DNA of 64,000 nucleotides from Allorhizobium ampelinum S4 (GCF_000016285.1 NC_011989.1:437001-501000); one strand, 5' to 3'; numbered from the stretch's first letter, positions 18,806 to 28,495 are shown. Notes: generated by a model not told the origin, from the letters alone. Translations and numbers: made by a program.

Positions 18806-20893
18806 TCAGGTTTGAATCGTCCGCAAAAGCGCCATGCTGCGCGGCAGCAGTTTGAATGTTTCGCCTTGCTTGACCTTCTCGCCCTGACGCTCCGGATCGC
18901 CGGTGATCAGTTCGAGTACCCGTTCTCCGCCGCTTTCCTTGGGAATGGTGAAGGTGGTGTCTTCATCGAGTGGGTTGAACAGCATCATGATATCCGACCA
19001 GATGCCCTCTTCGGCCTGGAGGTCTTCACGATGTAGGCGTGTGATCAGCGCATTGCTGTTTTCCCAGTTTTCCGAGGTCTGACGGCCGCCGCTGACGCTG
19101 TACCAATCGATCATCATGCCATCGCGCCAGTTCTCCCGCCGCAGCAACGGCTGCTCCTTGCGAAGTGAGATGACCCGCTTCGTGAAATCACGCAGGGCAT
19201 CAGCGCTGTCGGGCAGATTTTCCCAATGCAGCCAGCTGATTTCGCTATCCTGGCAATAGCCGTTGTTATTGCCCATCTGCGAACGACCGAATTCGTCACC
19301 GGCCAGCAGCATCGGCGTGCCGTGGGAAAACAGCAGAGTGGCCAGGAAATTGCGCTTCTGGCGCTCGCGCACCGCATTGGTGCCTTCGTCATCCGTCGGA
19401 CCCTCGTGACCATAATTATGGCTGCGATTGTCGTTGTGACCGTCGTTATTATCCTCGCCATTGTCTTCGTTGTGCTTGCCATCGTAGGAGACGAGGTCGT
19501 TCAGCGTGAAGCCATCATGGGCGGTGATGAAATTGACGCTGGCCCAGGGGCGGCGGCCGCGCTGGTCGTAGAGATCGCCGGAGCCCAGCAGACGAGCCGC
19601 GAAATCTGGAGCGCAATTGTCACCGTTCAGCCAATATTCGCGGCAGCTGTCACGGTATTTGTCATTCCACTCCGCCCAGCCCGGTGGAAAGCCGCCAACC
19701 TGATAACCACCTGGACCGATGTCCCACGGCTCGCCGATCAGCTTGACGCCGGCAAGTGTCGGGTCCTGGGTAACCGCGTCGAAAAATCCGCCGCGCTCAT
19801 CGAAGCCCTCGGGCTCGCGGCCCAGAATGGTGCCGAGATCGAAACGGAAGCCATCGACATGCATGTCATCGGCCCAGTAGCGCAGCGAGTCCATCACCAT
19901 CTGCAGAACCCGCGGATGGGAGGTGTTCACTGTGTTGCCGGTGCCGGTATCATTGATGTAATAACGGTGATTATCCGGCAGGGTGCGGTAGTAGGAAAAG
20001 TTGTCGATGCCCTTGAAGGATAGGGTCGAGCCAAGTTCATTGCCTTCCGCCGTGTGATTGTAGACCACGTCGAGAATGACCTCGATACCACCATCATGGA
20101 AAGCGCGAACCATGTCGCGGAAGCCCTGGATGCCGTTTGCGCCGTAATAACGGTGCGCAGGGGCAAAAAAGCCGATGGTGTTATAACCCCAGTAATTCTT
20201 CAGGCCCTTGTCCAGCAACGGGCCGTCATCCGGGAAGGCGTGGATGGGCAGCAATTCGACAGAGGTAATGCCAAGGCTCTTGATATAATCAACCGCCGCC
20301 TTGTGACCGAGGCCTTCGAATGTGCCGCGCAGTTCTTGCGGAATGGCGGGATTGAGCTGTGTGAAACCCTTGACATGGGTTTCATAGACAATCGTATCGG
20401 CCCAGGAGACCTGAGGACGGCGATCATTGCCCCAATCGATCTGATTGGGATCGACGACCCGGCATTTGGGCATGAAAGCCGCGCTGTCGAGATCGTTGAA
20501 GGACAGATCCTTGTCAGGATCGTCGAAATGATAGCCGAACACTTCGGGCGACCACCGGATATCGCCCACCAGTTCGCGGGCATAAGGATCGAGCAGTAGC
20601 TTGTTATGATTGAAGCGATGGCCGTTTTCAGGCTCGAACGGTCCATGAACACGAAAGCCATAGAGCGCACCCGGTTTCAGGCCGGGTACAAACCCGTGCC
20701 AGATTTCATTGGTGTAATCAGGCAGATCCATCCGGGCGATCTCAATGCTGCCGCTGGGATCGTAGAGGCACAGCTCAACGCGATCAGCGTGGGCGGAAAA
20801 CAGGGCAAAATTAACCCCTTCGCCAGTGTAGCGGGCACCCAGCCGTTGCCACTCGCCGGGAAGAATTTTGAAGTTGGTCGTTTGGATGTCCAT
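18806..20893 (-). CDS. glgX: Glycogen debranching enzyme (isoamylase type)
   Basis: 695 residues. The N-terminal carbohydrate-binding domain (GVNFALFSAHADRVELCLYD) is followed by a GH13 barrel with EVILDVVYNHTAEG, DGFRFDLGTILGREP (nucleophile Asp), KLIGEPWDIGPGGYQ (acid-base Glu) and NFITAHDGFTLND. These are the four conserved GH13 regions of GlgX, which removes short alpha-1,6 branches from phosphorylase limit dextrin. A run of Asp, Asn, Gly and Glu (KHNEDNGEDNNDGHNDN) is a typical GlgX insertion. No other glycogen gene is adjacent. The gene is convergent with the BON gene and shares its terminator. Confidence 0.94.
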   Translation of the reverse strand: MDIQTTNFKILPGEWQRLGARYTGEGVNFALFSAHADRVELCLYDPSGSIEIARMDLPDYTNEIWHGFVPGLKPGALYGFRVHGPFEPENGHRFNHNKLLLDPYARELVGDIRWSPEVFGYHFDDPDKDLSFNDLDSAAFMPKCRVVDPNQIDWGNDRRPQVSWADTIVYETHVKGFTQLNPAIPQELRGTFEGLGHKAAVDYIKSLGITSVELLPIHAFPDDGPLLDKGLKNYWGYNTIGFFAPAHRYYGANGIQGFRDMVRAFHDGGIEVILDVVYNHTAEGNELGSTLSFKGIDNFSYYRTLPDNHRYYINDTGTGNTVNTSHPRVLQMVMDSLRYWADDMHVDGFRFDLGTILGREPEGFDERGGFFDAVTQDPTLAGVKLIGEPWDIGPGGYQVGGFPPGWAEWNDKYRDSCREYWLNGDNCAPDFAARLLGSGDLYDQRGRRPWASVNFITAHDGFTLNDLVSYDGKHNEDNGEDNNDGHNDNRSHNYGHEGPTDDEGTNAVRERQKRNFLATLLFSHGTPMLLAGDEFGRSQMGNNNGYCQDSEISWLHWENLPDSADALRDFTKRVISLRKEQPLLRRENWRDGMMIDWYSVSGGRQTSENWENSNALITRLHREDLQAEEGIWSDIMMLFNPLDEDTTFTIPKESGGERVLELITGDPERQGEKVKQGETFKLLPRSMALLRTIQT

Positions 20894-21086
20894 GGTCGCT
20901 CTCAGGGCTTGTCGCTGCGGTGCAACAGTAATTCCCTCGCCATGGCTTTGTTCCCACGGCTTGCCCGTTAGGCGCCAGGAACATTTACCGGCTTTATCTG
21001 TTCGTCATTTCGGTGACGCCTGTCGGCTTCCCGGTGCGGTCAGTGAATGAGGCTGCCAATTGCCGCGCAATGACACAGAGGGTTGC

Positions 21087-21884
21087 ATGCATCAGAATAA
21101 ACTGGACGACAGTAAACGTGTGGCGCTGGTCACCGGCGCGGGTTCCGGCATTGGGCGAGCAGCTGCCCTGCGACTTGCCCAGGATGGCTGCGCCGTCGGG
21201 CTACTGGGGCGCACCAAACATGAGTTGGAACGGGTTGCCGAAGACATCCATAACGCGAATGGCGACGCCATGGTGCTTGTCGCAGATGTCGCTGACAGCT
21301 CTTCCATGCGGGCAGGGGTCGAAACATTGATCGCATGGGGTGGCCGGCTCGATATCGTGGTGGCCAATGCCGGGGTCAATGGTGTTTGGGCACCAATCGA
21401 TGAATTGCAGCCGCAGGAATGGGACCAGACGATGGCCATCAATCTGCGTGGCACCTATTTGACGGTGCATCTGACAGTGCCGCATCTGCGCCGCAATGGC
21501 GGTGGCAGTATTGTCGTTGTCTCTTCTATCAACGGCACGCGCACCTTCACATCTCCTGGCGCCACGGCTTATAGCGCCACCAAGGCTGGGCAATTGGCCA
21601 TGGTGCAGCAATTGGCGGTGGAATTGGGCCCCGACCGCATTCGTATCAATGCGGTTTGCCCAGGCGCCATCGAGACTGAGATCGATGACAATACAAACAA
21701 ACGCTCTACTGAGCGGCTCGACATCCCACAGCCGCCGCCGCATCACGCGATTCCGTTGACGCGGGGTACGCCTGGCACAGCCCAGGAAGTGGCCGATCTG
21801 ATTGGTTTTCTGGCGTCCGATGCGGCTTGCCATATCAGTGGTACACCCGTCTGGATCGATGGGGCGCAGAGTCTGATACGATAG
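21087..21884 (+). CDS. Short-chain dehydrogenase/reductase
   Basis: The ATG at 21087 has AGAGGG just upstream; 265 residues. Classical SDR features are the cofactor loop TGAGSGIGRA at the N terminus, VVANAGVNG, the catalytic Ser in VVVSSINGTR, and the YSATKAG active-site pair Tyr and Lys, ending with a VWIDGAQSL strand. An Arg after the second strand (LGRTKHE) suggests NADP preference. The substrate is unknown. The gene is divergent from glgX and monocistronic. Confidence 0.88.
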   Translation: MHQNKLDDSKRVALVTGAGSGIGRAAALRLAQDGCAVGLLGRTKHELERVAEDIHNANGDAMVLVADVADSSSMRAGVETLIAWGGRLDIVVANAGVNGVWAPIDELQPQEWDQTMAINLRGTYLTVHLTVPHLRRNGGGSIVVVSSINGTRTFTSPGATAYSATKAGQLAMVQQLAVELGPDRIRINAVCPGAIETEIDDNTNKRSTERLDIPQPPPHHAIPLTRGTPGTAQEVADLIGFLASDAACHISGTPVWIDGAQSLIR

Positions 21885-22063
21885 AATACAACTGATTTAT
21901 TTTGGTCTAAATAGTAAAGGGGGAGTTTAATGATGCAACTGTTTTAACTGTCGTTAAGTTTTGCGTATTTTAATTATTTGTTAAGCATGACTTACTCTTT
22001 TTGGCCCAAAGTTGAACAAAGACCGCTTTGGCGCGTTAGCGGCTCAGACAAGGAGACAATGTC

Positions 22064-22447
22064 ATGAAGCCAGAGCCTGAAACGATCCTGATTGTGGAAG
22101 ACGATGCATTCATTTCGATGGATGCGGCCGATTGCGTTGCCCATGCGGGGGCCAATGTGGTGACCACGGAAACGGTCAGCGATGCTCTTATCTGTCTCGA
22201 AGCCAACAGGATCACCGCCGCCATCCTGGACTTCCAGGTGTTGGACGGAAAGATAACGCCGGTGGTGGAAAGACTATGTCGCTCCGGCATTCCCTACCGG
22301 GTCGTGTCGGGTTCGCCGCTTCAGGAAATCGTGGCCTGTGGCATCCCCGCCGACCGGATTATCGCCAAACCGGCGGATTATGTGAATGTCATGGTCCAAT
22401 TGGTGCGCGAGCGCCCGTGGTCGGCACTGAGAGCAACCAGCTATTAA
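22064..22447 (+). CDS. Single-domain response regulator
   Basis: 127 residues from an ATG preceded by AAGGAG. The protein is a receiver only: acidic pair EDD near 14-16, phospho-acceptor Asp56 in AAILDFQV, and Lys in IIAKPADY. In place of the usual Thr/Ser-Ala it has VVSGSP. There is no output domain and no kinase beside it. Similar stand-alone receivers in rhizobia act as phosphate sinks or in stress signalling; nothing here fixes the role. An AT-rich upstream region at 21885-22020 may hold the promoter. Confidence 0.87.
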   Translation: MKPEPETILIVEDDAFISMDAADCVAHAGANVVTTETVSDALICLEANRITAAILDFQVLDGKITPVVERLCRSGIPYRVVSGSPLQEIVACGIPADRIIAKPADYVNVMVQLVRERPWSALRATSY

Positions 22448-22474
22448 TATCGGTTTCCCGAACAAAAGCATAAG

Positions 22475-23254
22475 TCAGGTTTTCGAATACGGCCGCCAAT
22501 TGCCATCGGTCGGGTAGTCGACCTGCAAAAAATACAGGCCCTGCGGCGGTGCCACCGGGCCGCAGGCCTTGCGGTCGCGGGCCTCCAGGGCGGCGCGAAC
22601 ATCCTCCGGCGTCATCTTGCCTTCTCCCGCCATTTTCAAGGTGCCAGCAAAAGATCTAATCTGGTTGTGCAGAAAACTCTGTGCGGAGGCGCGGATCTCG
22701 ATGAGATCGCCGTTGCGGCTGACATCCAGCCGGTCCAGCGTGCGCACCGGGCTGATGGCCTGACAATGAACCGAGCGGAAGGTGGTAAAATCGTGATTGC
22801 CGACCAGCATTTGGGCGGCGGCATGCATGGCCTCGTGGTCCAGCGGTTTGGATACCCACCAGGCGCGATTGGCCTCCAGCGCCAGCCGGGACGGGCGTGA
22901 CATGATCCGATAAAGATAATGCCGCTTCAGGGCGGAAAATCGCGCATCGAAGGCATCAGGGACAGCTTCGGCAGCCAGAATAGAAATTGCTTGCCCAGCC
23001 TGCGCCAGATGCGCGTTCAGCGCATTGCGCAGCTTGTAGGGTATCCATTGACGCAAAAGATCGACATGCGCCACCTGGCCGCTGGCATGGACGCCGGAAT
23101 CGGTGCGGCCCGCACCCCGGATCGCCACCGTTTCCCCCGTCAGGCCAAGCACTGCCGCTTCGAGCGCGCCCTGCACGGAGGGACCATTGTCCTGCCGTTG
23201 CCAGCCGACATAGGGTGTGCCGTCATATTCCACGGTCAGCTTGTAGCGTGGCAT
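22475..23254 (-). CDS. truA: tRNA pseudouridine(38-40) synthase
   Basis: 259 residues. The catalytic Asp is in [15 protein letters not shown], and other TruA landmarks are [12 protein letters not shown] at the N terminus, LKRHYLYRI, and [13 protein letters not shown] near the C terminus. TruA isomerises uridines 38-40 in the anticodon arm of many tRNAs. Its ATG overlaps the fmt stop codon (TGATG), so it is translationally coupled to fmt, an order common in rhizobia. The protein is cytoplasmic. Confidence 0.95.
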   Translation of the reverse strand: MPRYKLTVEYDGTPYVGWQRQDNGPSVQGALEAAVLGLTGETVAIRGAGRTDSGVHASGQVAHVDLLRQWIPYKLRNALNAHLAQAGQAISILAAEAVPDAFDARFSALKRHYLYRIMSRPSRLALEANRAWWVSKPLDHEAMHAAAQMLVGNHDFTTFRSVHCQAISPVRTLDRLDVSRNGDLIEIRASAQSFLHNQIRSFAGTLKMAGEGKMTPEDVRAALEARDRKACGPVAPPQGLYFLQVDYPTDGNWRPYSKT

Positions 23255-24216
23255 CAGGTTCCGGCCTTTGCCGAGGCAAATACCGTGCCTGCACCTATGG
23301 GCGTGCCGCGCAGGAATTCCGCTGCATCCAGCGGCTTGCCACCGGCCTTTTGCAGCCGGACAAGGCGAACTGCGCCCAGGCCACAGGCGATGGTCAGGGC
23401 GTCGTCCAGCACGGTGCCCGGCACGTTTGCGGTGTCTGTGACCTCTGCCATCTGGCTGCTCAGAACCTTGATACGTTCCAGCTTGCCGTTGATGTCCGCC
23501 TCGAACCAGGCGCCTGGAAAAGGCGACAGGCCGCGAATATCGTTGTGAACCTGCGTGGCGGGCTTTGAAAAGTTGATGCGGGTTTCGGCCTTGTCGATCT
23601 TGGTGGCGTAAACGACACCATCTTCCGGCTGGGCCGTCAGCGGCAGGTCGCCCGCCTCCAGTTTGGCCATGGCCTCAACCATCGCCTCTGCGCCGATCTG
23701 GCTCAGGGCGTCGTGCAGTTCACCGGCGGTCATGTCGGGGGTAATGGTCACGCGGCGCGTCAGGGCGACGGGGCCGGTGTCCAGCCCCTTGTCCATCTTC
23801 ATCACCATCATGCCGGTTTGCACATCTCCGGCCATGATGGCGCGCTGGATCGGCGCTGCACCCCGCCAGCGGGGCAGAAGCGAGGCGTGGCCGTTATAAC
23901 AGCCCAGCCGCGTGCCGGTCAGGATGGCTTCCGGCAGCAACAGGCCATAGGCCACGACCACGGCGACATCGGCCTGATGGGCGGCGAAGGCATCGCGATC
24001 GTCTTGCGCCTTGAAATTTAGCGGCGTCAGAACCGGCAGTCCGAGCTTTTCGGCCTGCTGATGGACGGGAGATTTGGTCAGATCCAGCCCCCGGCGCCCA
24101 GCCGGGCGCGGCGGCTGGCTATAGACCGCAACGATCTGGTGGCCCGCGTCGAATAGCGCGTTCAGGATCGGCACCGAAAACTCCGGAGTGCCCATGAAAA
24201 TCATGCGAAGAGCCAT
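23254..24216 (-). CDS. fmt: Methionyl-tRNA formyltransferase
   Basis: 320 residues. The N-terminal formyltransferase domain carries [11 protein letters not shown] and [14 protein letters not shown], the latter near the 10-formyl-tetrahydrofolate site; the C-terminal OB-like domain contains [19 protein letters not shown]. The enzyme formylates initiator Met-tRNA, and the downstream partner reaction, deformylation, is encoded by def 118 bases upstream on the same strand. The stop overlaps the truA start. The order def-fmt-truA is the expected translation-initiation cluster. Confidence 0.96.
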   Translation of the reverse strand: MALRMIFMGTPEFSVPILNALFDAGHQIVAVYSQPPRPAGRRGLDLTKSPVHQQAEKLGLPVLTPLNFKAQDDRDAFAAHQADVAVVVAYGLLLPEAILTGTRLGCYNGHASLLPRWRGAAPIQRAIMAGDVQTGMMVMKMDKGLDTGPVALTRRVTITPDMTAGELHDALSQIGAEAMVEAMAKLEAGDLPLTAQPEDGVVYATKIDKAETRINFSKPATQVHNDIRGLSPFPGAWFEADINGKLERIKVLSSQMAEVTDTANVPGTVLDDALTIACGLGAVRLVRLQKAGGKPLDAAEFLRGTPIGAGTVFASAKAGT

Positions 24217-24334
24217 GGATCAAGACCGATCTTCTAGAGGTTATCGGGGAGGACGTGGAACCGGTTTTTCCCAAAACACGAGCCAGAACAACAAGGCCTG
24301 CAACCTGCCAGTTTCAGGATGAGCCCCGCTGACC

Positions 24335-24853
24335 CTAGACCGTCACCTTTGACTTCGCCGCCTTGGAGAATTTCTTGATCACCATTTCACGTTTCAGCCG
24401 CGAAATATGGTCGATGAACAGCGTGCCGTTTAGATGGTCGATTTCATGTTGCAGACAGGTGGCAAGCAGGCCATCGGCCTCGATCACCTGTTCCTTGCCG
24501 TGGCGATCCAGTGATTTTACCGTGACGGCGGCCGGGCGCTCCACCTCCGCATAGTAATCGGGAATGGAAAGGCAGCCTTCCTCATAGGTGGAGCGGGCCT
24601 GCGAACTGCCAATGATTTCCGGGTTGATAAAGACCAGCGGTTGCTTGTCTTCACCTTCCTTCGAGACATCGATGACCAGAAGGCGACGAGGCACGGCAAT
24701 CTGAACGGCAGCGAGGCCGATACCGGGCGCATCATACATGGTCTCGAGCATGTCATCGATCAGCCGCTCAAGGTCGGCATCGATCCGCTCAATGGGTTGG
24801 GAGACCTCGCGCAGCAGCGGGTCAGGCAAAATGATAATCGGCTTTGTCGTCAT
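24335..24853 (-). CDS. def: Peptide deformylase
   Basis: The ATG at 24853 follows GGGGAG at five bases and is preferred to an ATG four codons upstream; 172 residues. All three metal-site motifs are intact: [16 protein letters not shown] with the metal-binding Cys, and QHEIDHLNG with two His and the catalytic Glu. It removes the formyl group from new protein N termini. It is the first gene of the def-fmt-truA group and cytoplasmic. Confidence 0.96.
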   Translation of the reverse strand: MTTKPIIILPDPLLREVSQPIERIDADLERLIDDMLETMYDAPGIGLAAVQIAVPRRLLVIDVSKEGEDKQPLVFINPEIIGSSQARSTYEEGCLSIPDYYAEVERPAAVTVKSLDRHGKEQVIEADGLLATCLQHEIDHLNGTLFIDHISRLKREMVIKKFSKAAKSKVTV

Positions 24854-24938
24854 GAATCTCCCCATAAACCATCCCGGTTTTCAAGGAAATCAAAAAAATG
24901 CGGTAAAAGCCATGCCTTTGACTGGAGCGCGTGGTTGA

Positions 24939-25331
24939 TCAGTTCAGGACGCGGCGAAGATCCGGGGTGTCCAGAGAAAAGGCGGGAATGGCGACGTCGA
25001 ATGTTTCGGCATCGTCAGTTTCCATTTCGTAGCGGCCGAACATGATACCGGATGGCGTGTCCAATGGACAGCCTGACGAATATTCAAAACTTTCACCCGG
25101 AGCCAGGCGTGGCTGTTCGCCGATCACGCCCGGACCGCTAACCTCGTCCACCTGGCCATTCTGATCCGTAATATGCCAGTAACGATTGATCAGCCGCACG
25201 GCCACATTCGACTGATTGACAATGACGACCCTGTAGCCCCAGACATAACGACTGTCTTCCGGGTCGGACTGTTCCGCCAGGTAAAATGGCTCGACTGTGA
25301 CCTCTATATCCCGTGTCAGCGCGCGATACAT
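24939..25331 (-). CDS. apaG: ApaG (DUF525) protein
   Basis: 130 residues when begun at the ATG at 25331; the frame stays open for 14 more codons, but the shorter form matches the family length. The single domain is a fibronectin-like beta sandwich with [24 protein letters not shown] and the glycine-rich stretch [15 protein letters not shown] followed by [10 protein letters not shown], the ApaG signature. The biochemical function is unsettled. No clear Shine-Dalgarno sequence precedes this start. In rhizobia apaG commonly sits beside metZ, as here. Confidence 0.92.
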   Translation of the reverse strand: MYRALTRDIEVTVEPFYLAEQSDPEDSRYVWGYRVVIVNQSNVAVRLINRYWHITDQNGQVDEVSGPGVIGEQPRLAPGESFEYSSGCPLDTPSGIMFGRYEMETDDAETFDVAIPAFSLDTPDLRRVLN

Positions 25332-25734
25332 GAAAGGAGACTTCTTGACGCTTTGGTAAGCATACATTAGCAAAAGCCGATAAGGTTAAGGTTTGCGGCA
25401 ATGTCGTCGCAGGGAATAATCCTGCAACAATAAAGACCATTAATAGACTTAATTTCCAGTAAAAAATAAGGGTACTCAAAAATTTTTTAGAGTTTTAGAA
25501 ATCCCTGGCGGCACACTTCAGCAAAGACTGGCGCCACTATATCAGGTTTCTCCATGAAGGATATGGGTGTTTCAGATGGGGCTACAGCGCCGCGCGTTCT
25601 ATAGAATATAAAAAGGACGCGGTCGCATTTTATATATGCTGCACCTTCATGCGGTTCAGGAGGCGCGTCACGCCTCCTGAAATTTTACGGCTTGAGAGCG
25701 CCTCAAGCCTCTCCGGCCTTGGCATGTACGGCCA
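25332..25734. other. Intergenic gap between apaG and metZ
   Basis: A gap of about 400 bases. It contains an AT-rich segment at 25430-25500 that may hold the apaG promoter and the perfect hairpin listed separately at 25655-25681. No gene is supported. Confidence 0.5.
25655..25681. terminator. Hairpin downstream of metZ
   Basis: A perfect 11-base-pair stem TTCAGGAGGCG / CGCCTCCTGAA with a five-base loop, 54 bases past the metZ stop. A short T-run follows on the plus side only (ATTTTAC), so as a metZ terminator it lacks a strong U-tract; it may also serve as a 3'-end stabiliser. Confidence 0.6.
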
Positions 25735-26919
25735 TCAGGCGGAAACGGCATCCAGCGCCTGAGCGAAGTCCTCCACCAGGTCTTCGGCATCTTCAATACC
25801 GCAGGACAGGCGCAATGTGCCGCCGGACATGCCAAGCGTTGCACGGGCCTCGTCCGTCAGGTTCTTGTGGGTGGTGGTGGCCGGGTGAGTGATCAGGCTC
25901 TTGGCGTCGCCGAGATTGTTGGAGATCTTCACCACTTGTAGGGCGTTTTGCAGGGCAAAAGCCGCCGCCTTACCGCCCTTCATTTCAAAAGCCACCAGGG
26001 TGGAGCCGCCCTTCATCTGCTTGGCGACGATGTCGGCCTGCGGATGGTCGGCGCGGCCTGGATAGATAACGCGGGCAACCTTGTTATTGTCAGCCAGAAA
26101 ATCGGCGATACGACCGGCATTTTCCGTCTGCTGCTTGACGCGCAGCGGCAGGGTTTCCACGCCTTTCAATAGGGTCCAGGCGTTGAAGGGAGACATGGCC
26201 GGACCGGTATGGCGGAAGTAATCCTGGAGCTTTTCCTCGATCCATTGCTTGGACGACAGCACGATGCCGCCCAGGCAGCGGCCCTGGCCGTCGATATGCT
26301 TGGTTGCCGAATAGACAACGACATGGGCGCCAAGTTCCAGCGGATTTTGAAAGAGCGGGGTGGCGAAAACATTGTCGACCACCACGGTCGCGCCGACCTG
26401 GTTGGCGAGCTTGGCGACGCCGGCAATATCCACCACTTCCAGGGTAGGATTGGTGGGGCTTTCCAGGAAAAACACCCTGGTATTCGGGCGGATGGCGTCT
26501 TCCCAATTTTTCAGGTCGCGGCCATCGACCAGGGTGAAATCCACGCCATATTTGGGTGCCAAGGTCTCGATCACCCAGCGGCAGGAGCCGAACAGGGCGC
26601 GGGCAGCGACAATATGATCGCCAGCCTGAACCTGGCAGAGAATGGAGGCCGCGACGGCGGCCATGCCGGAAGCCATGGCGCGGCCCTCTTCGGCACCTTC
26701 CAGCAGGCACATGCGCTTTTCGAACATGTCATTGGTCGGGCTGCCGTAGCGGGCGTAAATATAGCCTTCGGTCTCGCCCTTGAAACGGGCTTCTGCCGCT
26801 TCCGAGCTGTCGTAGACGAAGCCCTGGGTGAGATAGATGGCTTCGGATGTTTCGCCATAAGGTGAACGCAGCGTGCCGCCATGAACGAGTTTGGTTGCTG
26901 GGCGCCAGTTGTTTGCCAT
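25735..26919 (-). CDS. metZ: O-succinylhomoserine sulfhydrylase
   Basis: The ATG at 26919 gives 394 residues, the family length; an open frame continues upstream through the leader RNA and should be ignored. This PLP enzyme of the Cys/Met metabolism family makes homocysteine from an activated homoserine and sulfide. The PLP lysine is in YSATKHIDGQGRCLGG, the ring-stacking Tyr in YIYARYGSPTN, and the phosphate loop MASGMAAVAAS precedes them; GGTLRLSCGIEDAEDL is the usual C-terminal signature. The leader carries a SAM-II type riboswitch followed by a terminator hairpin, which fits control by S-adenosylmethionine and supports a methionine role over cysteine metabolism. Confidence 0.93.
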   Translation of the reverse strand: MANNWRPATKLVHGGTLRSPYGETSEAIYLTQGFVYDSSEAAEARFKGETEGYIYARYGSPTNDMFEKRMCLLEGAEEGRAMASGMAAVAASILCQVQAGDHIVAARALFGSCRWVIETLAPKYGVDFTLVDGRDLKNWEDAIRPNTRVFFLESPTNPTLEVVDIAGVAKLANQVGATVVVDNVFATPLFQNPLELGAHVVVYSATKHIDGQGRCLGGIVLSSKQWIEEKLQDYFRHTGPAMSPFNAWTLLKGVETLPLRVKQQTENAGRIADFLADNNKVARVIYPGRADHPQADIVAKQMKGGSTLVAFEMKGGKAAAFALQNALQVVKISNNLGDAKSLITHPATTTHKNLTDEARATLGMSGGTLRLSCGIEDAEDLVEDFAQALDAVSA

Positions 26920-26941
26920 GCTGTATAAGCCTTTCGAACAC

Positions 26942-26974
26942 AAAAAAACCGGTCGCGAAATACGGACCAGTTTG
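26942..26974 (-). terminator. Attenuator hairpin in metZ leader
   Basis: Read on the minus strand: AAACTGGTC, an intervening loop, GACCGGTTT and then a run of T. It lies between the SAM-II aptamer and the metZ start and has the form of an intrinsic terminator, implying that SAM binding acts, at least in part, by transcription attenuation. Confidence 0.75.
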
Positions 26975-26984
26975 CACGTGTCCG

Positions 26985-27044
26985 ATCTTTTTAGCCAATT
27001 GTTTAACGTGGCTGCAAGCCGACCGGCCAAATCACCACGGGATA
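26985..27044 (-). promoter_or_regulatory. SAM-II riboswitch (metA element)
   Basis: On the minus strand the leader contains CGTGGTGATTTG, then GCCGGTCGGCTTGCAGCCACG, then TTAAACAA and GGCTAAAAAG in that order. These are the conserved blocks of the SAM-II (metA) aptamer: CGTGG pairs with CCACG to form P1, and the GGCTAAAA segment forms the pseudoknot in the 3' tail. SAM-II occurs mainly in alphaproteobacteria upstream of metA, metX and metZ. It lies 66 bases before metZ, followed by a terminator hairpin. Confidence 0.9.
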
Positions 27045-27178
27045 AGATTTGCTTACGCCGTTCTTTTGCTTGCGTCAATTCCCGGAGTTTGGTTTTGTCA
27101 TAGACTATATGCCGGTGTTTGACGGGGCTGCGGCATGTTGCGCGCTTTGTTCGGCGTCGGCGCTGCAAGGAAGACATA

Positions 27179-28276
27179 ATGACACGGAATGCGGGCATAT
27201 TGGCGGATCGCGCCATAGGCGAATTGTTCGGCTTGGCCTCGCTTTTGAGCGAAACCATGCTCGATCACGACCAGATCCAGCCGGCGAGTCTTGATCTGAG
27301 GTTGGGCTCCAAAGCGCTCAGGGTGCGCGCCAGCTTTATGCCGGGCCCCAACAGCACGGTGGCGGACAAGCTGCAACGGTTGACCCTGCATGAGATCGAT
27401 CTGGAGCATGGCGCTGTCCTTGAAACCGGCTGTGTCTATATCGTGCCGCTGATGGAGAGCCTGGATTTGCCGGCGGATCTATCTGCCTCCACCAATCCGA
27501 AAAGCTCGACCGGCCGCCTCGACATCTTTACGCGGGTGATGGTCGATTACGCGCAGGAATTCGACAAGATTCCGGCAGGCTACAAGGGCCAGCTTTATCT
27601 GGAAATCAGTCCGCGGACGTTTCCCATCATCGTGCGGCGCGGCTCTCGCCTGTCGCAGATCCGCTTCCGGATCGGCCATGCGCTTCTGAGCGACAGCGAA
27701 CTTCTGGATCTGCACAAGGCCGAAACGCTGGTGGCCAGCGAGACGCCCAATGTCTCGGGTGGCGGCATCGCGCTGTCCATCGATCTGAAGGGGACGGGAC
27801 CGGACGGGCTGGTCGGTTATCGCGGCAAGCATCATACGGCGGTGATCGACGTCGATCGTAAGGCTGCCCATGATGTGCTGGACTTCTGGGAACCGCTCTA
27901 CAGCCGTGGCCGTGACGAATTAATCCTCGATCCCGACGAGTTCTACATTCTCGTCTCACGCGAGGCCGTCCATGTCCCGCCGCTCTATGCGGCGGAAATG
28001 ACTCCGTACGACCCGCTGGTCGGGGAGTTCCGCGTTCATTACGCCGGCTTTTTCGATCCGGGCTTCGGCCATGCCGGGGCTGGCGGTACCGGCAGCCGCG
28101 CTGTGCTGGAAGTGCGCAGCCACGAAGTACCCTATATTCTAGAGCACGGCCAGATCATCGGCCGCCTGGTCTATGAACATATGCTCGAACATCCCCAGGG
28201 TCTCTACGGCACAGGCCTCGGCTCCAATTACCAGGCTCAGGGACTGAAGCTCTCCAAGCATTTTCGCGCAGCCTGA
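27179..28276 (+). CDS. dcd: 2'-deoxycytidine 5'-triphosphate deaminase (long form)
   Basis: The ATG at 27179 has AAGGAAG upstream; 365 residues, about twice a standard Dcd, with a duplicated dUTPase-like beta fold typical of the rhizobial long form. The first half carries LDHDQIQPASLDLRLGS and SSTGRLDIFTRVMVDY, and GYKGQLYLEISPRTFPIIVRRG resembles the nucleotide-binding and catalytic region. The enzyme deaminates dCTP to dUTP for thymidylate synthesis. The second half (from about 205) repeats the fold with less conserved motifs and is probably structural. It is divergent from metZ; the 260 bases between include the riboswitch. Confidence 0.85.
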   Translation: MTRNAGILADRAIGELFGLASLLSETMLDHDQIQPASLDLRLGSKALRVRASFMPGPNSTVADKLQRLTLHEIDLEHGAVLETGCVYIVPLMESLDLPADLSASTNPKSSTGRLDIFTRVMVDYAQEFDKIPAGYKGQLYLEISPRTFPIIVRRGSRLSQIRFRIGHALLSDSELLDLHKAETLVASETPNVSGGGIALSIDLKGTGPDGLVGYRGKHHTAVIDVDRKAAHDVLDFWEPLYSRGRDELILDPDEFYILVSREAVHVPPLYAAEMTPYDPLVGEFRVHYAGFFDPGFGHAGAGGTGSRAVLEVRSHEVPYILEHGQIIGRLVYEHMLEHPQGLYGTGLGSNYQAQGLKLSKHFRAA

Positions 28277-28331
28277 TCTGCGCTTTCATGCTTGACATCA
28301 ACGCCCAAGTGTAGGAACTCTCGGGCATTAG

Positions 28332-28405
28332 GCGGGTGTAGCTCAATGGTAGAGCAGCAGCTTCCCAAGCTGAATACGAGGGTTCGATTCCCTTCACCCG
28401 CTCCA
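28332..28405 (+). tRNA. tRNA-Gly (CCC anticodon)
   Basis: A 74-base cloverleaf: acceptor GCGGGTG pairs with CACCCGC, followed by discriminator T and an encoded CCA. The D arm holds AGCTCAATGGTAGAGC, the anticodon loop is TTCCCAA (anticodon CCC), and the T arm is GAGGGTTCGATTCCCTT. Its 3' 48 bases (28359-28406) are repeated exactly at 56881-56928, so it served as an integration site. Confidence 0.95.
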
Positions 28406-28406
28406 G
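28359..28406 (+). repeat. attL-like direct repeat in tRNA-Gly
   Basis: The 3' part of tRNA-Gly plus one base (begins AGCTTCCCAAG, ends CGCTCCAG) is identical over 48 bases to 56881-56928. Integrases commonly recombine at tRNA 3' halves, so this is read as the left attachment site of a 28.5 kb island. Confidence 0.85.
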
Positions 28407-28454
28407 TAAAATCAATAACTTACAGAATAATTGTGTCACTCGTGTCAGGGTGTG

Positions 28455-28495
28455 TCACTTGCGCTGTTCAGCACGTGCAGCGGATATTTTGCGAC
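28455..28495 (-). pseudogene. Tail of tyrosine integrase gene, truncated by IS6 element
   Basis: Read on the minus strand this encodes RKISAARAEQRK and a stop, matching the tail of the longer remnant at 56977-57150 (SRKVSVARAEQRK). The rest of the gene is replaced by the IS6 element whose end is at 28496. It lies just beyond the attL repeat and reads toward the tRNA, the usual position of an island integrase. Confidence 0.7.

Noticed and set aside
19226..20023. 265-codon plus-strand frame opposite glgX
   Set aside because: It is antisense to well-conserved GH13 motifs and has no ribosome-binding site or homology.
26920..27258. N-terminal extension of metZ
   Set aside because: The open frame runs through the SAM-II riboswitch and attenuator; the ATG at 26919 matches the family length.
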